NCBI GenBank assembly: GCA_030066855.1 | Contig: JASJAU010000036.1 | Span: forward strand, 1 to 64,000 | From: Paracoccaceae bacterium | GTDB taxonomy: Bacteria; Pseudomonadota; Alphaproteobacteria; Rhodobacterales; Rhodobacteraceae | Direction of reading: 5' to 3' | Length of the DNA: 64,000 nt | Shown: piece after piece, positions 8,903-17,130 of the stretch | Layout: every line of letters starts with the position of its first letter | How positions within the stretch are numbered: position 1 is the stretch's first letter | Position numbers and translations under genes: made by a program | Notes under the pieces: model-generated | What the model saw: the letters and a program-made list of their open reading frames with translations, nothing else | Databases searched by the model: none | Told to the model about the DNA's origin: nothing

Positions 8903-10616
8903 GGCTTTCCTTCTCGGCGCCCGGGTGTGTCACCGCGCCGAGCCGGGTCGAGCCGACAAGCTGCGCGTATTTCCAGAGCGCGCCCGACGTGTAGATCGTC
9001 CCGCGCGGGCCTGCCCAATCGGCTTTCCGCGCAGCCATCTCCTCGTCCGACAGCGCAACCGAGATCTCTCCTTTGATCGCGTCGATGGTGATGATGTCGC
9101 CGTTCTGGATCAGCGCGATCGGCCCGCCATGCGCCGCCTCCGGCCCCACGTGCCCCACGCAGAACCCGCGCGTCGCGCCCGAGAACCGGCCGTCAGTGAT
9201 CAGCGCCACCTTCTTGCCCATGCCCTGACCCGAGATCGCAGCGGTCGTAGCCAGCATCTCGCGCATGCCCGGCCCGCCGGAGGGGCCTTCGTTCCGGATG
9301 ACGATGACCTCGCCCTCTTCATAGGCGCGCTCCTTGACGGCGGCGAAGGCGTCCTCCTCGCATTCGAAGACGCGCGCCGGGCCGGTGAAGACCTGTTGCT
9401 CCTCGCTCATGCCCGCGACCTTCACGATGGCGCCTTCGGGGGCGAGGTTGCCTTTGAGACCTACGACGCCGCCCGTCTTGGTGATCGGCGTCTCGATCGG
9501 ATATATCACCCGGCCGTCGGCCTCATGCGTTATGCGGTCGAGCTCCTCACCCATCGAATAGCCGGTGGCGGTGATGCAATCCTCATGCATAAGCCCGGCA
9601 TTCCGCAATTCCTTCATGACAACGGGCACACCACCCGCTTCGTAGAGGTCCTTGGCCACGTACTTACCGCCGGGTTTCAGATCGACGAAGTAAGGCGTGT
9701 CGCGGAAGATCTCGCAAACATCGTCGAGATCGAAGGCGATCCCTGCTTCATGCGCGATAGCAGGCAGGTGCAGGCCCGCGTTGGTCGAGCCGCCGGTGCA
9801 GGCGACGACCCGCGCCGCGTTCTCCAGCGATTTGCGCGTTACGATATCCCGCGCCCGGATGTTCTTTTCCAGAAGGTTCATGACCGCGGCGCCCGAGGCC
9901 TCGCCGTACTGGTCGCGGCTCTCATAGGGTGCGGGCGCGCCGGAGGAGTTCGGGAGCGCGAGCCCCACGGCTTCCGACACGCAGGCCATCGTGTTCGCTG
10001 TGAACTGGCCGCCGCAGGCGCCGGCCGACGGGCAGGCGACCCGCTCGAGAATGGCGAGCTCTTCGTCCGAGTAGTTCCCCGCCTGATGCTGGCCGACCGC
10101 CTCGAACACGTCCTGGACGGTCACGTCCTTGCCGTTCAACCGGCCCGGGAGGATCGAGCCACCGTAAATGAAGACGGACGGGACATTCAATCGCACCATC
10201 GCCATCATCATCCCTGGCAGCGACTTGTCGCAGCCCGCAAGACCCACGATCGCGTCGTAGCAATGTCCACGCATGGTCAGCTCGACCGTATCCGCAATAG
10301 CTTCGCGCGAAGCGAGCGAAGAGCGCATGCCTTCGTGCCCCATCGCTATACCATCTGTGACGGTAATCGTCGTGAACTCGCGCGGCGTGCCGTAGGCCGC
10401 TTTGACGCCCATCTTCACCGCCTGCGCCTGACGGTTCAGAGCGATGTTGCACGGCGCGGCCTCGTTCCAGCAGGTCGCGACGCCGACGAAGGGTTGGGCG
10501 ATCTCCTCCTCCGAAATCCCCATGGCGTAGTAGTAGGACCGGTGCGGCGCGCGGGACGGGCCTTCGGTCACATGGCGGCTGGGCAGGTGGGATTTGTCGA
10601 ACTTTTTCCTGAGCAT
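8883..10616 (-). CDS. ilvD: Dihydroxy-acid dehydratase
   Basis: A 577-aa protein of the IlvD/Edd family. It catalyses the third step of branched-chain amino-acid synthesis, dehydrating 2,3-dihydroxy-isovalerate (or the methylvalerate analogue) to the keto acid. Candidate Fe-S ligands are C56 (NEAAPCN), C129 ([11 protein letters not shown]) and C201 ([14 protein letters not shown]), with the spacing expected of the [2Fe-2S]-type enzymes. The C-terminal block [17 protein letters not shown] is also diagnostic. The ATG at 10616 gives the normal family length. It is transcribed towards the lipoprotein gene and divergently from the CPBP protease gene. Confidence 0.96.
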   Translation of the reverse strand: MLRKKFDKSHLPSRHVTEGPSRAPHRSYYYAMGISEEEIAQPFVGVATCWNEAAPCNIALNRQAQAVKMGVKAAYGTPREFTTITVTDGIAMGHEGMRSSLASREAIADTVELTMRGHCYDAIVGLAGCDKSLPGMMMAMVRLNVPSVFIYGGSILPGRLNGKDVTVQDVFEAVGQHQAGNYSDEELAILERVACPSAGACGGQFTANTMACVSEAVGLALPNSSGAPAPYESRDQYGEASGAAVMNLLEKNIRARDIVTRKSLENAARVVACTGGSTNAGLHLPAIAHEAGIAFDLDDVCEIFRDTPYFVDLKPGGKYVAKDLYEAGGVPVVMKELRNAGLMHEDCITATGYSMGEELDRITHEADGRVIYPIETPITKTGGVVGLKGNLAPEGAIVKVAGMSEEQQVFTGPARVFECEEDAFAAVKERAYEEGEVIVIRNEGPSGGPGMREMLATTAAISGQGMGKKVALITDGRFSGATRGFCVGHVGPEAAHGGPIALIQNGDIITIDAIKGEISVALSDEEMAARKADWAGPRGTIYTSGALWKYAQLVGSTRLGAVTHPGAEKESHVYMDL

Positions 10617-10812
10617 CTGGCTCCCTCCGTCGGGCGTGTCCGCTGAGGAATAGGTGACGGGGAGGCGGGCGGCAAGGCGGCGGGGACCGTTTTTCGGCGC
10701 GCCTTGGTCCTTCTCTCGGCCCGCCGAACCGAGACCAATGCGCGGGGGGCACGCTTTATGTGCGCATTCCGGCGCATTGACCCTGGCGGGTGCGGGGCAT
10801 AGCTCCTCCCGG

Positions 10813-11703
10813 ATGTCCTACGCCCTCTATCAGCCGATGATCCGCCATGCCCAGGCGCGGCCCGCGCTCTGGCGGCTCATCCTCGGAGTCATCACGGCCG
10901 TTGCCGTGGCCTTCCTCTGGATGGCTGGCATCGTTTTTCTTCTCGGCCTGGTCTGGGGCGTCGGGTTTGGCGCCGCGATCCCGCAGGTCTTCGGGCAGGG
11001 CGCCGATGCGGCCTGGCGGGCGATCCTCTACCTTCTCATCGTCGCGGGACTTGGACTTGGCACGCTCGTCGCAGCCGCGGCCTGGCAGGGACGCGGGCGG
11101 GCCAGTTTGATCGGGCCAGGCGCCCGCGCGCTGCGCCACTTCGCCGTCGCGGCGGCCGTCACGGCGGCCACGGCACTCGCACTCTCGCTCATTCCCAGCG
11201 GTACGGACGACGCGATTGAGAGGAACCTGCCGCTTTCCACCTGGCTCTTCTGGCTGCCCTTCGCACTCGTGGCGCTCGCGGCCCAGACGGGGGCCGAGGA
11301 GCTGTTCTTTCGCTGCTATCTGCAATCTCAGCTCGCTGCGCGGTTCCGCTGGCCGCTCGTCTGGCTCGCCGTTCCCGCCGTCGCTTTCGGCTTCGCTCAC
11401 TACGTACCCGGCCTGCCTGGCAACAACGCGCTCCTCTACGTTGCCTTCGCGATTACCTTCGGCATCCTCGCCGGCGATCTGACCGCGCGGACCGGCAGTC
11501 TCGGCGCCGCATGGGGCTGGCATTTCGCGAATAACTCGATCGCTGTTCTGGTGGTGGCGACCGAAGGCTCGGTGACAGGGCTCGGGTTCTGGAAGACCGA
11601 GACCGGACTGACCGAAGCAATCCCGATTTCGTTCTGGCTCTTGACCGATCTGGCCGTCGTTCTGGTCGTCTGGCTGGTGATCCGGCGGCTCTTGCGGGTC
11701 TGA
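10813..11703 (+). CDS. CPBP family intramembrane glutamic endopeptidase
   Basis: A 296-aa polytopic membrane protein. The catalytic signature AEELFFR (E162, E163, R167), followed by FGFAH (H196) and a WHFANN block, matches the CAAX/CPBP (ABI) intramembrane protease family. Bacterial members process membrane or peptide substrates, and some act in bacteriocin immunity. Here the target is unknown. The open frame extends further left, but that part is non-hydrophobic and shadows the ilvD promoter region, so MSYALYQP is taken as the start. accD follows after 71 nt in the same direction. Confidence 0.85.
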   Translation: MSYALYQPMIRHAQARPALWRLILGVITAVAVAFLWMAGIVFLLGLVWGVGFGAAIPQVFGQGADAAWRAILYLLIVAGLGLGTLVAAAAWQGRGRASLIGPGARALRHFAVAAAVTAATALALSLIPSGTDDAIERNLPLSTWLFWLPFALVALAAQTGAEELFFRCYLQSQLAARFRWPLVWLAVPAVAFGFAHYVPGLPGNNALLYVAFAITFGILAGDLTARTGSLGAAWGWHFANNSIAVLVVATEGSVTGLGFWKTETGLTEAIPISFWLLTDLAVVLVVWLVIRRLLRV

Positions 11704-11774
11704 GCGCGGCGATTGCATTCCCACGCCCGCCCGACTATCTGAGGGCATCTAACGGGAACTCAAAGGCCCCCCGG

Positions 11775-12767
11775 ATGAACTGGATCTCCAACTACGTCAG
11801 GCCCAAGATCAACTCGCTCTTCTCGCGTCGGGAAGTGCCCGAGAACCTGTGGACTAAGTGCCCCGAATGCGGAACGATGCTGTTCCACCGGGAGCTGGCG
11901 GAGAATCTCAACGTCTGCACGAACTGCGGCCACCACATGCAGCTCGTGCCCCGCGATCGGTTTTTGTCTCTATTTGACAACGGGATATTTGTCGAAGTGG
12001 AAGTGCCCGCACCGGTCGTCGACCCGCTCCAGTTCCGCGATCAAAAGAAATACCCCGAACGTTTGAAAACAGCCCAGAAGTCGACCGGCGAGTCCGAGGC
12101 CATGCTGGTCGCCGAGGGCGAGATCGGGCGCACGCCCATCGTGGCCGCGGCGCAGGATTTCACCTTCATGGGCGGCTCCATGGGCATATACGTGGGCAAC
12201 GCGATCATCGCTGCCGCCGAGCGCGCGGTCGAGTTGAAACGCCCCCTCATCCTTTTTTCCGCCGCGGGCGGCGCGAGGATGCAGGAGGGGATTTTGTCGC
12301 TCATGCAGATGCCGCGCACGACCGTCGCGGTGGAGATGCTGCGCGACGCGGGCCTGCCCTACATCGTCGTGCTGACACACCCGACCACGGGCGGCGTCAC
12401 GGCCTCCTATGCGATGCTGGGCGACGTGCATATCGCCGAGCCGAACGCGCTCATCTGTTTCGCAGGCCCACGCGTGATCGAGCAGACGATCCGGGAAAGC
12501 CTGCCTGAGGGGTTCCAGCGCGCCGAGTACCTTCTGGATCACGGCATGCTCGACCGGGTCACCCACCGCGGCGACATGAAGGAGGAGCTGGTGACGATCA
12601 CCCGTATGCTCCTCGGCCTGCCGCCCGCCGTCAAAGGCGATCTGCCTCCGCCGGAAACGGTGGCAGAGCCCGCGCCGGCCAAGGCATCGAAAACGGCCTC
12701 CCAGCCCGAGCCGGAACCAGCCAAGGCGGCGCCCGCGAAAAAGACGCGCCGTCGGCGCAAGGCCTGA
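11775..12767 (+). CDS. accD: Acetyl-CoA carboxylase carboxyltransferase subunit beta
   Basis: A 330-aa protein with the N-terminal zinc ribbon C29-x2-C32-x15-C48-x2-C51 and the crotonase-like carboxyltransferase core ([35 protein letters not shown]). With AccA it transfers CO2 from carboxybiotin to acetyl-CoA, the first step of fatty-acid synthesis. Residues after about 290 form an Ala/Pro/Lys-rich tail ending KKTRRRRKA, a low-complexity extension beyond the usual core. folC follows after 16 nt, a pairing seen in many bacteria. Confidence 0.96.
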   Translation: MNWISNYVRPKINSLFSRREVPENLWTKCPECGTMLFHRELAENLNVCTNCGHHMQLVPRDRFLSLFDNGIFVEVEVPAPVVDPLQFRDQKKYPERLKTAQKSTGESEAMLVAEGEIGRTPIVAAAQDFTFMGGSMGIYVGNAIIAAAERAVELKRPLILFSAAGGARMQEGILSLMQMPRTTVAVEMLRDAGLPYIVVLTHPTTGGVTASYAMLGDVHIAEPNALICFAGPRVIEQTIRESLPEGFQRAEYLLDHGMLDRVTHRGDMKEELVTITRMLLGLPPAVKGDLPPPETVAEPAPAKASKTASQPEPEPAKAAPAKKTRRRRKA

Positions 12768-12783
12768 CCGCGTCCACGCCGAC

Positions 12784-14058
12784 ATGACCGCCCAGGGCTC
12801 CGATGCCATTCTTGAGCGCATGATGGCGCTCCATCCCAAGGTCATCGACCTGACGCTTGACCGGATGGGCCGCTGTCTCGAGGCGGTCGGCAATCCGCAT
12901 CTGAATGTTCCGCCCGTCATCCATGTGGCCGGCACCAATGGCAAAGGCTCGGTTCAGGCGATGATCCGTGCCGGGCTTGAGGCGGAGGGCGCGAGCGTTC
13001 ACGCATACACCTCCCCCCATCTCGCGCGATTCCACGAGCGCATCCGCGTCGCGGGCCGGCTGATCACGGAAGAGGACCTGACCGCCATCCTCGACGAGGT
13101 CTACGAGGCCAACGGCGGCGAGACGATCACCTATTTCGAGATTACGACTGTCGCCGCCTTCCTCGCTTTTCAACGCAAAACAGCCGACTGGACGCTGCTG
13201 GAAGTGGGGCTCGGCGGACGGCACGACGCCACCAACGTGATCGATGAGCCGAGGCTCACGATCATTACCAAGATCGACCTCGATCATCAGCAGTTCCTGG
13301 GCGAGACGGTGGGTGAGATCGCCTATCAGAAAGCCGGGATCATCAAGCGCGGCATCCCCGTTGTAATCGGCCAGCAGCACGAAGCGGCGCTGGAGGTGAT
13401 CGAGGCGGAGGCTGAGAGGCTCGGCGCCCCGACCATCGCCTGTGGTCAGCATTGGCATGTCCAGGAGGAGCGAGGGCGGCTCATCTATCAGGACGAGACC
13501 GGGCTTCTGGACCTGCCGCTGCCGAACCTGCGCGGCCCGCATCAGATCGGAAACGCCGGTATGGCTCTCGCAGCGCTTCGCCATCTCGGCTTCGGCGAAA
13601 AAGCCGCTGAAGGCGCGGTGACCGACGCCTACTGGCCCGCCCGGATGCAGCGTCTTCGTAAAGGTCCGCTGGTCGACTCCGCGCCCGGGGCCGAGATCTG
13701 GCTCGATGGCGGGCACAATCCGGCGGCGGCGGAGGCGCTGGCGGAAACGCTTGACGGGCTTCCGAGGCGTCCGACCTACATGATCTGCGGGATGCTCGCG
13801 ACCAAGGATGTGGACGGCTACCTCCGTCCGCTCTCCCGGCGTGTTGCGCATCTCCACGCCATCGCCATTCCGAATGAAATCGCGACGCTTCCAGCGGAGA
13901 CGACGGCGGCGGCGGCGGGCCGCGTCGGTCTATCTTCGACAGTCGCCGAAAGCGTCGAAGACGCGCTTCAGGCCATCCTAGCCGAGAACCCTGCCGCCCG
14001 CGTCCTGATCGCAGGTTCTCTCTATCTTGCGGGCGCGGTGCTGCGCGAGAACGGCTAG
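12784..14058 (+). CDS. folC: Bifunctional folylpolyglutamate/dihydrofolate synthase
   Basis: A 424-aa Mur-ligase-like protein. The P-loop VAGTNGKGSVQ (G50-S56), HLARFHERIRV, the block EVGLGGRHDATNVID and the C-terminal DGGHNPAAAEAL identify FolC. It adds glutamate to dihydropteroate and to reduced folates in the cytoplasm. Length and ATG agree with the family. It follows accD by 16 nt and precedes a DUF1992 gene by 8 nt, so the three are probably one transcript. Confidence 0.95.
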   Translation: MTAQGSDAILERMMALHPKVIDLTLDRMGRCLEAVGNPHLNVPPVIHVAGTNGKGSVQAMIRAGLEAEGASVHAYTSPHLARFHERIRVAGRLITEEDLTAILDEVYEANGGETITYFEITTVAAFLAFQRKTADWTLLEVGLGGRHDATNVIDEPRLTIITKIDLDHQQFLGETVGEIAYQKAGIIKRGIPVVIGQQHEAALEVIEAEAERLGAPTIACGQHWHVQEERGRLIYQDETGLLDLPLPNLRGPHQIGNAGMALAALRHLGFGEKAAEGAVTDAYWPARMQRLRKGPLVDSAPGAEIWLDGGHNPAAAEALAETLDGLPRRPTYMICGMLATKDVDGYLRPLSRRVAHLHAIAIPNEIATLPAETTAAAAGRVGLSSTVAESVEDALQAILAENPAARVLIAGSLYLAGAVLRENG

Positions 14059-14066
14059 GTTCGGGC

Positions 14067-14399
14067 ATGGCCTGGTACTCCCGCCTGATCGAACGTCAGA
14101 TCCAGAAGGCGAAAGCCAGGGGCGAATTGGAGAATCTCGAAGGCGAGGGCGCGCCTTTGCCCGACCGCACCGGCGACGCTTTCGTCGATCCGGGCATCGC
14201 CGCCGAGTTCCGCGCCATGCCGGAAGCGGGCGTTCTGCCGGAAGAGATCGTTCTCAAGAAGCAGGCCGATGAGCTCAAGGCGCGGCTGGCCAAGACCCGA
14301 AACCCCGACAAGCGCCGAGCGCTCATGTCCAAACTGACCGACGTGCAGATGCGTCAGGCGATCGCCGAGGAGGCGCGGAAACGCTTCTTCGGAATGTGA
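14067..14399 (+). CDS. DUF1992 (DnaJ-homologue C28-like) protein
   Basis: A 110-aa basic, helical, cytoplasmic protein. The N-terminal pattern (IERQIQKAKARGELENLEG, then GAPLPDR) and a later arginine/lysine-rich helix match the DUF1992 family, found as a stand-alone bacterial protein and in eukaryotic DNAJC28. No J domain or HPD motif is present. It is the last gene of the accD-folC unit and converges on the aminotransferase gene with a 3-nt gap. The biochemical role is unknown. Confidence 0.8.
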   Translation: MAWYSRLIERQIQKAKARGELENLEGEGAPLPDRTGDAFVDPGIAAEFRAMPEAGVLPEEIVLKKQADELKARLAKTRNPDKRRALMSKLTDVQMRQAIAEEARKRFFGM

Positions 14400-14402
14400 G
14401 AC

Positions 14403-15587
14403 TCAGACGCCAACGTCGACCAGCGCCTGCGCCAGAACCGGCACGGTTTTCTCATTGAGCCCTGCGATGTTCATCCGGCTGTCGTCGATCAGATAGATCG
14501 CGTGCTTCTCGCGCAGCTCCAGCACCTTCTCCGTCGGGATGCCGAGGCGCGAGAACATGCCTCGGTGCTGGGCGATGAAATCGAAGCGGTCGGAGTTGGT
14601 GCGCTGGCGCAACTCGCTTGCCAGCTGCTCGCGAAGTTTCAGCATTCCGAGCCGCACCTCTTCCAGCTCAGCCGCCCAGTCTGCCCTGAGAGCCGGATCG
14701 TCGAGGATCATCTGCACCACCCGCGCCCCGTGATCGGGCGGAAAGGAGTAATTCTGGCGGTTAAGGAAGTTCAGTGTCTTCTGCGTCTCGCCCTTCGCCT
14801 TTTCATCTGGCGCGATTGCCATCAAAAGGCCGGTCCGCTCGCGGTAGACGCCGAAGTTCTTCGAGCAGCTTGCAGCGATGATCACCTCCGGGAGCCGCGA
14901 CGCGAGCAGGCGCACGCCGTAAGCGTCCTCATCGAGCCCGTCGCCGAAACCCTGATAGGCGATGTCGATAAACGGCACCGCGCCGGTCGCCGCAAGGTGG
15001 TCGGCCACCGCGTCCCATTGCGTCTGGGTCAGGTTGGCGCCCGTCGGGTTGTGGCAGCAGCCGTGCAGCAGGACGAGGTCGCCGGCTTTAACATCCGCCA
15101 GATCGGCCATCATGCCGTCGAAATCGACCGCGCGGGTCGCGTTATCGAAATACCGGTACTCTCGCATGGGGATGCCCAGGTACTTCACGATCGACGGGTG
15201 GTTCGGCCAGGTTGGCAGCGATAGCCAGATGCTGGCGGCCTTGTCGGCGTATTGCATCAGCTCAAGCCCCTGGCGCACCGCACCGGTGCCCCCAGGCGTG
15301 CCAACGGCGGCGACCCGGCTGACGTCAACGCTGTCGCCCAGGATCAACCCACGCATCGCGGCGGCATAGGCGGGATCGCCGGCTAAAGACGTGTAGACCT
15401 TGGTCTCTTGCGTCTCAACCAGCTGCCGCTCAGCGGCCTTAACGGCGCGCATGACCGGCGTCACGCCCTCGGCGTTCTTGTAGACGCCGACGCCGAGGTC
15501 GATCTTGCCCTCGCGCGGGTCGGCGCGGAACATCTCGACAAGCGCGAGGATCTTGTCGGCGGGTTGTGGAGCGAGGTCGGTCAGCAT
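14403..15587 (-). CDS. Aromatic amino acid / aspartate aminotransferase (class I)
   Basis: A 394-aa PLP enzyme of aminotransferase subfamily Ia. Visible are KIDLGVGVYKN, the cofactor contact LHGCCHNPTGANLTQ, and ASCSKNFGVYRERTG with the Schiff-base lysine. Enzymes with this pattern (TyrB/AspC type) exchange amino groups between 2-oxoglutarate and aspartate, tyrosine or phenylalanine. The ATG at 15587 (MLTDLAPQPADKI) is preferred over a GTG nine bases upstream because it fits the family N-terminus. The gene follows the GNAT gene by 9 nt, so sseA, GNAT and this gene form one operon. Substrate preference is inferred only. Confidence 0.9.
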   Translation of the reverse strand: MLTDLAPQPADKILALVEMFRADPREGKIDLGVGVYKNAEGVTPVMRAVKAAERQLVETQETKVYTSLAGDPAYAAAMRGLILGDSVDVSRVAAVGTPGGTGAVRQGLELMQYADKAASIWLSLPTWPNHPSIVKYLGIPMREYRYFDNATRAVDFDGMMADLADVKAGDLVLLHGCCHNPTGANLTQTQWDAVADHLAATGAVPFIDIAYQGFGDGLDEDAYGVRLLASRLPEVIIAASCSKNFGVYRERTGLLMAIAPDEKAKGETQKTLNFLNRQNYSFPPDHGARVVQMILDDPALRADWAAELEEVRLGMLKLREQLASELRQRTNSDRFDFIAQHRGMFSRLGIPTEKVLELREKHAIYLIDDSRMNIAGLNEKTVPVLAQALVDVGV

Positions 15588-15596
15588 GGGCGTCAC

Positions 15597-16163
15597 CTAT
15601 GATGGAATGCGCGACAGGTCCCTGTCGCGGGTCAGGGTTCGGGTGCGGTCTTCGCGGCGAACCGCGTTGAAGCCGGCTTTCTGGTAGGTCTGGAGCGCGC
15701 GGGGATGGTCCAGCGTGCATGTGTTGACGGTCAGTTTCTCGGTGCCCGGCCGATCCCAGGCGGTGAGGACCGCAGTCTTAAGAAGCCAGGTGCCGACGCC
15801 TTTGCCAACAGCCTCGGGCACCATGCCAAAATAGGCGAGATCGACGATCCCGGCGCCCGCGTCTTCCAGCAGGAAGAAGCCCTGAGGCCAGCCGTGACCC
15901 ATGAGAACGAACAGCGACATTTGGTCTTTCTCGAGCCAGTCGGCGATCTTGCCGTGCTCCCAGTCGTGGACATCCTCCCACGCGTAGTCCTTGCCGACCG
16001 CGTCGTAGAGCGCCAGAAACCACCAGACCGGCGGCTCCTCGCACTTCAAGAGGACGACATCGGCCCCGACCGGTAGCGAGGGCCAGTCGTATTCAGGACG
16101 CGCATCCATCTCGAGCCAGGTGACAGTGTAGTCGACCTTGGTGCCTGCGGGCTGGCGCGTCAT
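15597..16163 (-). CDS. GNAT family N-acetyltransferase
   Basis: A 188-aa protein with the GNAT acetyl-CoA binding region VPEAVGKGVGTWLLKTAV at about residues 119-136, followed by the typical NTCTLDHPRALQTYQKAGF element. The acceptor is unknown. Trp-rich N-terminal segments (EEPPVWWFLALYD) are unusual for small GNATs and may shape the substrate pocket. Its ATG overlaps the sseA TGA (ATGA at 16160-16163), so translational coupling with the sulfurtransferase is likely. The short start is chosen over one 36 nt upstream for that reason. Confidence 0.85.
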   Translation of the reverse strand: MTRQPAGTKVDYTVTWLEMDARPEYDWPSLPVGADVVLLKCEEPPVWWFLALYDAVGKDYAWEDVHDWEHGKIADWLEKDQMSLFVLMGHGWPQGFFLLEDAGAGIVDLAYFGMVPEAVGKGVGTWLLKTAVLTAWDRPGTEKLTVNTCTLDHPRALQTYQKAGFNAVRREDRTRTLTRDRDLSRIPS

Positions 16164-17008
16164 CCGGTCTCCACCTTCAAATCGCCGTACATACCCCATT
16201 CGGACCAGGATCCGTCGTAGAGCGAATGTTGTCGATGGCCGATCCGCTCAAGCGCAAGGCTGAGGATCGCGGCGGTCACGCCCGAGCCGCAGGTGGTAAT
16301 CGCCGGTTTGCTCAGATCCACGCCCGCCGCTTCGAACACCGCGCGGAGAGCGTCGGGAGATTTCATCGTGCCCTCGTCACTCAGAAGCGTCCGGTAATGA
16401 ACGTTCTTCGAGCCCGGGATGTGGCCTGCGCGCAGGCCCTCGCGCGGCTCGGCCTCCTCGCCCTTGAACCGGCCGGGCGAGCGGGCGTCGACGATCTCGT
16501 GGTCGCCCAGTTTCGCGGCCTGCGCCACCTGGGTCACATCGCGGACCAGATGGTTCTGTTTCGAGACGGTGATGTGCCGGTCGCGCATCACCGGCGGCAT
16601 GTCCTCGACCGGATGGCCCTCGGCCTCCCATTTGCCGAAACCGCCGTCGAGAACCGCGACATCGGTCTTGCCCATCAGGCGGAATAGCCACCAGACCCGC
16701 GCGGCAGAAAAGATGCCGGCACCATCATAGACGACCACCTGATGGCCGTCGCCCACGCCCATCGCGCGCATCCGGCTAATGAACTTCTCGGGCGGCGGCG
16801 CCATGTGCGGCAGCTCGGAGCGCTGGTCGCTGATCTCGTCGATGTCGAAATACCGGGCGCCGGGGATATGGGCCGCGTCGTATTCGGCGCGCCCGTCCCG
16901 GCCCATGTCGGGCAGGTACCAGGAGGCGTCGAAGATGCGGAGGTCGGGGTCGGAGAGGTGGTCGGCCAGCCACGTGGTCGAGACGAGCGTTTTCGGGTCG
17001 TCGGACAT
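16160..17008 (-). CDS. sseA: 3-mercaptopyruvate sulfurtransferase
   Basis: A 282-aa protein with two rhodanese domains. The active-site loop TTCGSGVTA has the catalytic Cys240 in the CG-S-G-V-T form that separates mercaptopyruvate sulfurtransferases from thiosulfate sulfurtransferases. The linker motif VDARSPGRFKGEE and the N-terminal HIPGARYFDIDEI are also typical. It moves sulfane sulfur from 3-mercaptopyruvate to thiol acceptors or cyanide. It is the first gene of a three-gene minus-strand unit. Confidence 0.93.
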   Translation of the reverse strand: MSDDPKTLVSTTWLADHLSDPDLRIFDASWYLPDMGRDGRAEYDAAHIPGARYFDIDEISDQRSELPHMAPPPEKFISRMRAMGVGDGHQVVVYDGAGIFSAARVWWLFRLMGKTDVAVLDGGFGKWEAEGHPVEDMPPVMRDRHITVSKQNHLVRDVTQVAQAAKLGDHEIVDARSPGRFKGEEAEPREGLRAGHIPGSKNVHYRTLLSDEGTMKSPDALRAVFEAAGVDLSKPAITTCGSGVTAAILSLALERIGHRQHSLYDGSWSEWGMYGDLKVETG

Positions 17009-17081
17009 CTGCCTCTCCGTCTGTAACGGCTGTGTGCTACGCCTTGCCGCTCGCTAACGCAAGACGCTGGGGCCGAACGAC

Positions 17082-17110
17082 GAACGCCGCCCGGGTGTCG
17101 GGCGGCGTTC
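17082..17110 (-). terminator. Strong hairpin after the acidic-protein gene
   Basis: GAACGCCGCCCG (17082-17093) and its perfect complement CGGGCGGCGTTC (17099-17110) flank a 5-nt loop, giving a 12-bp stem. It begins 21 nt past the stop of the 720-aa gene on the minus strand and lies upstream of sseA. There is no clean T-run, so it may act as a terminator with factor help or as an mRNA 3'-end stabiliser. Confidence 0.6.
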
Positions 17111-17130
17111 AGGTCGGGTAGGGGACGGTT

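Noticed and set aside
8520-10646. 708-aa plus-strand open frame opposite ilvD
   Set aside because: ilvD has all cluster and catalytic motifs. The plus frame is charged low-complexity shadow sequence.
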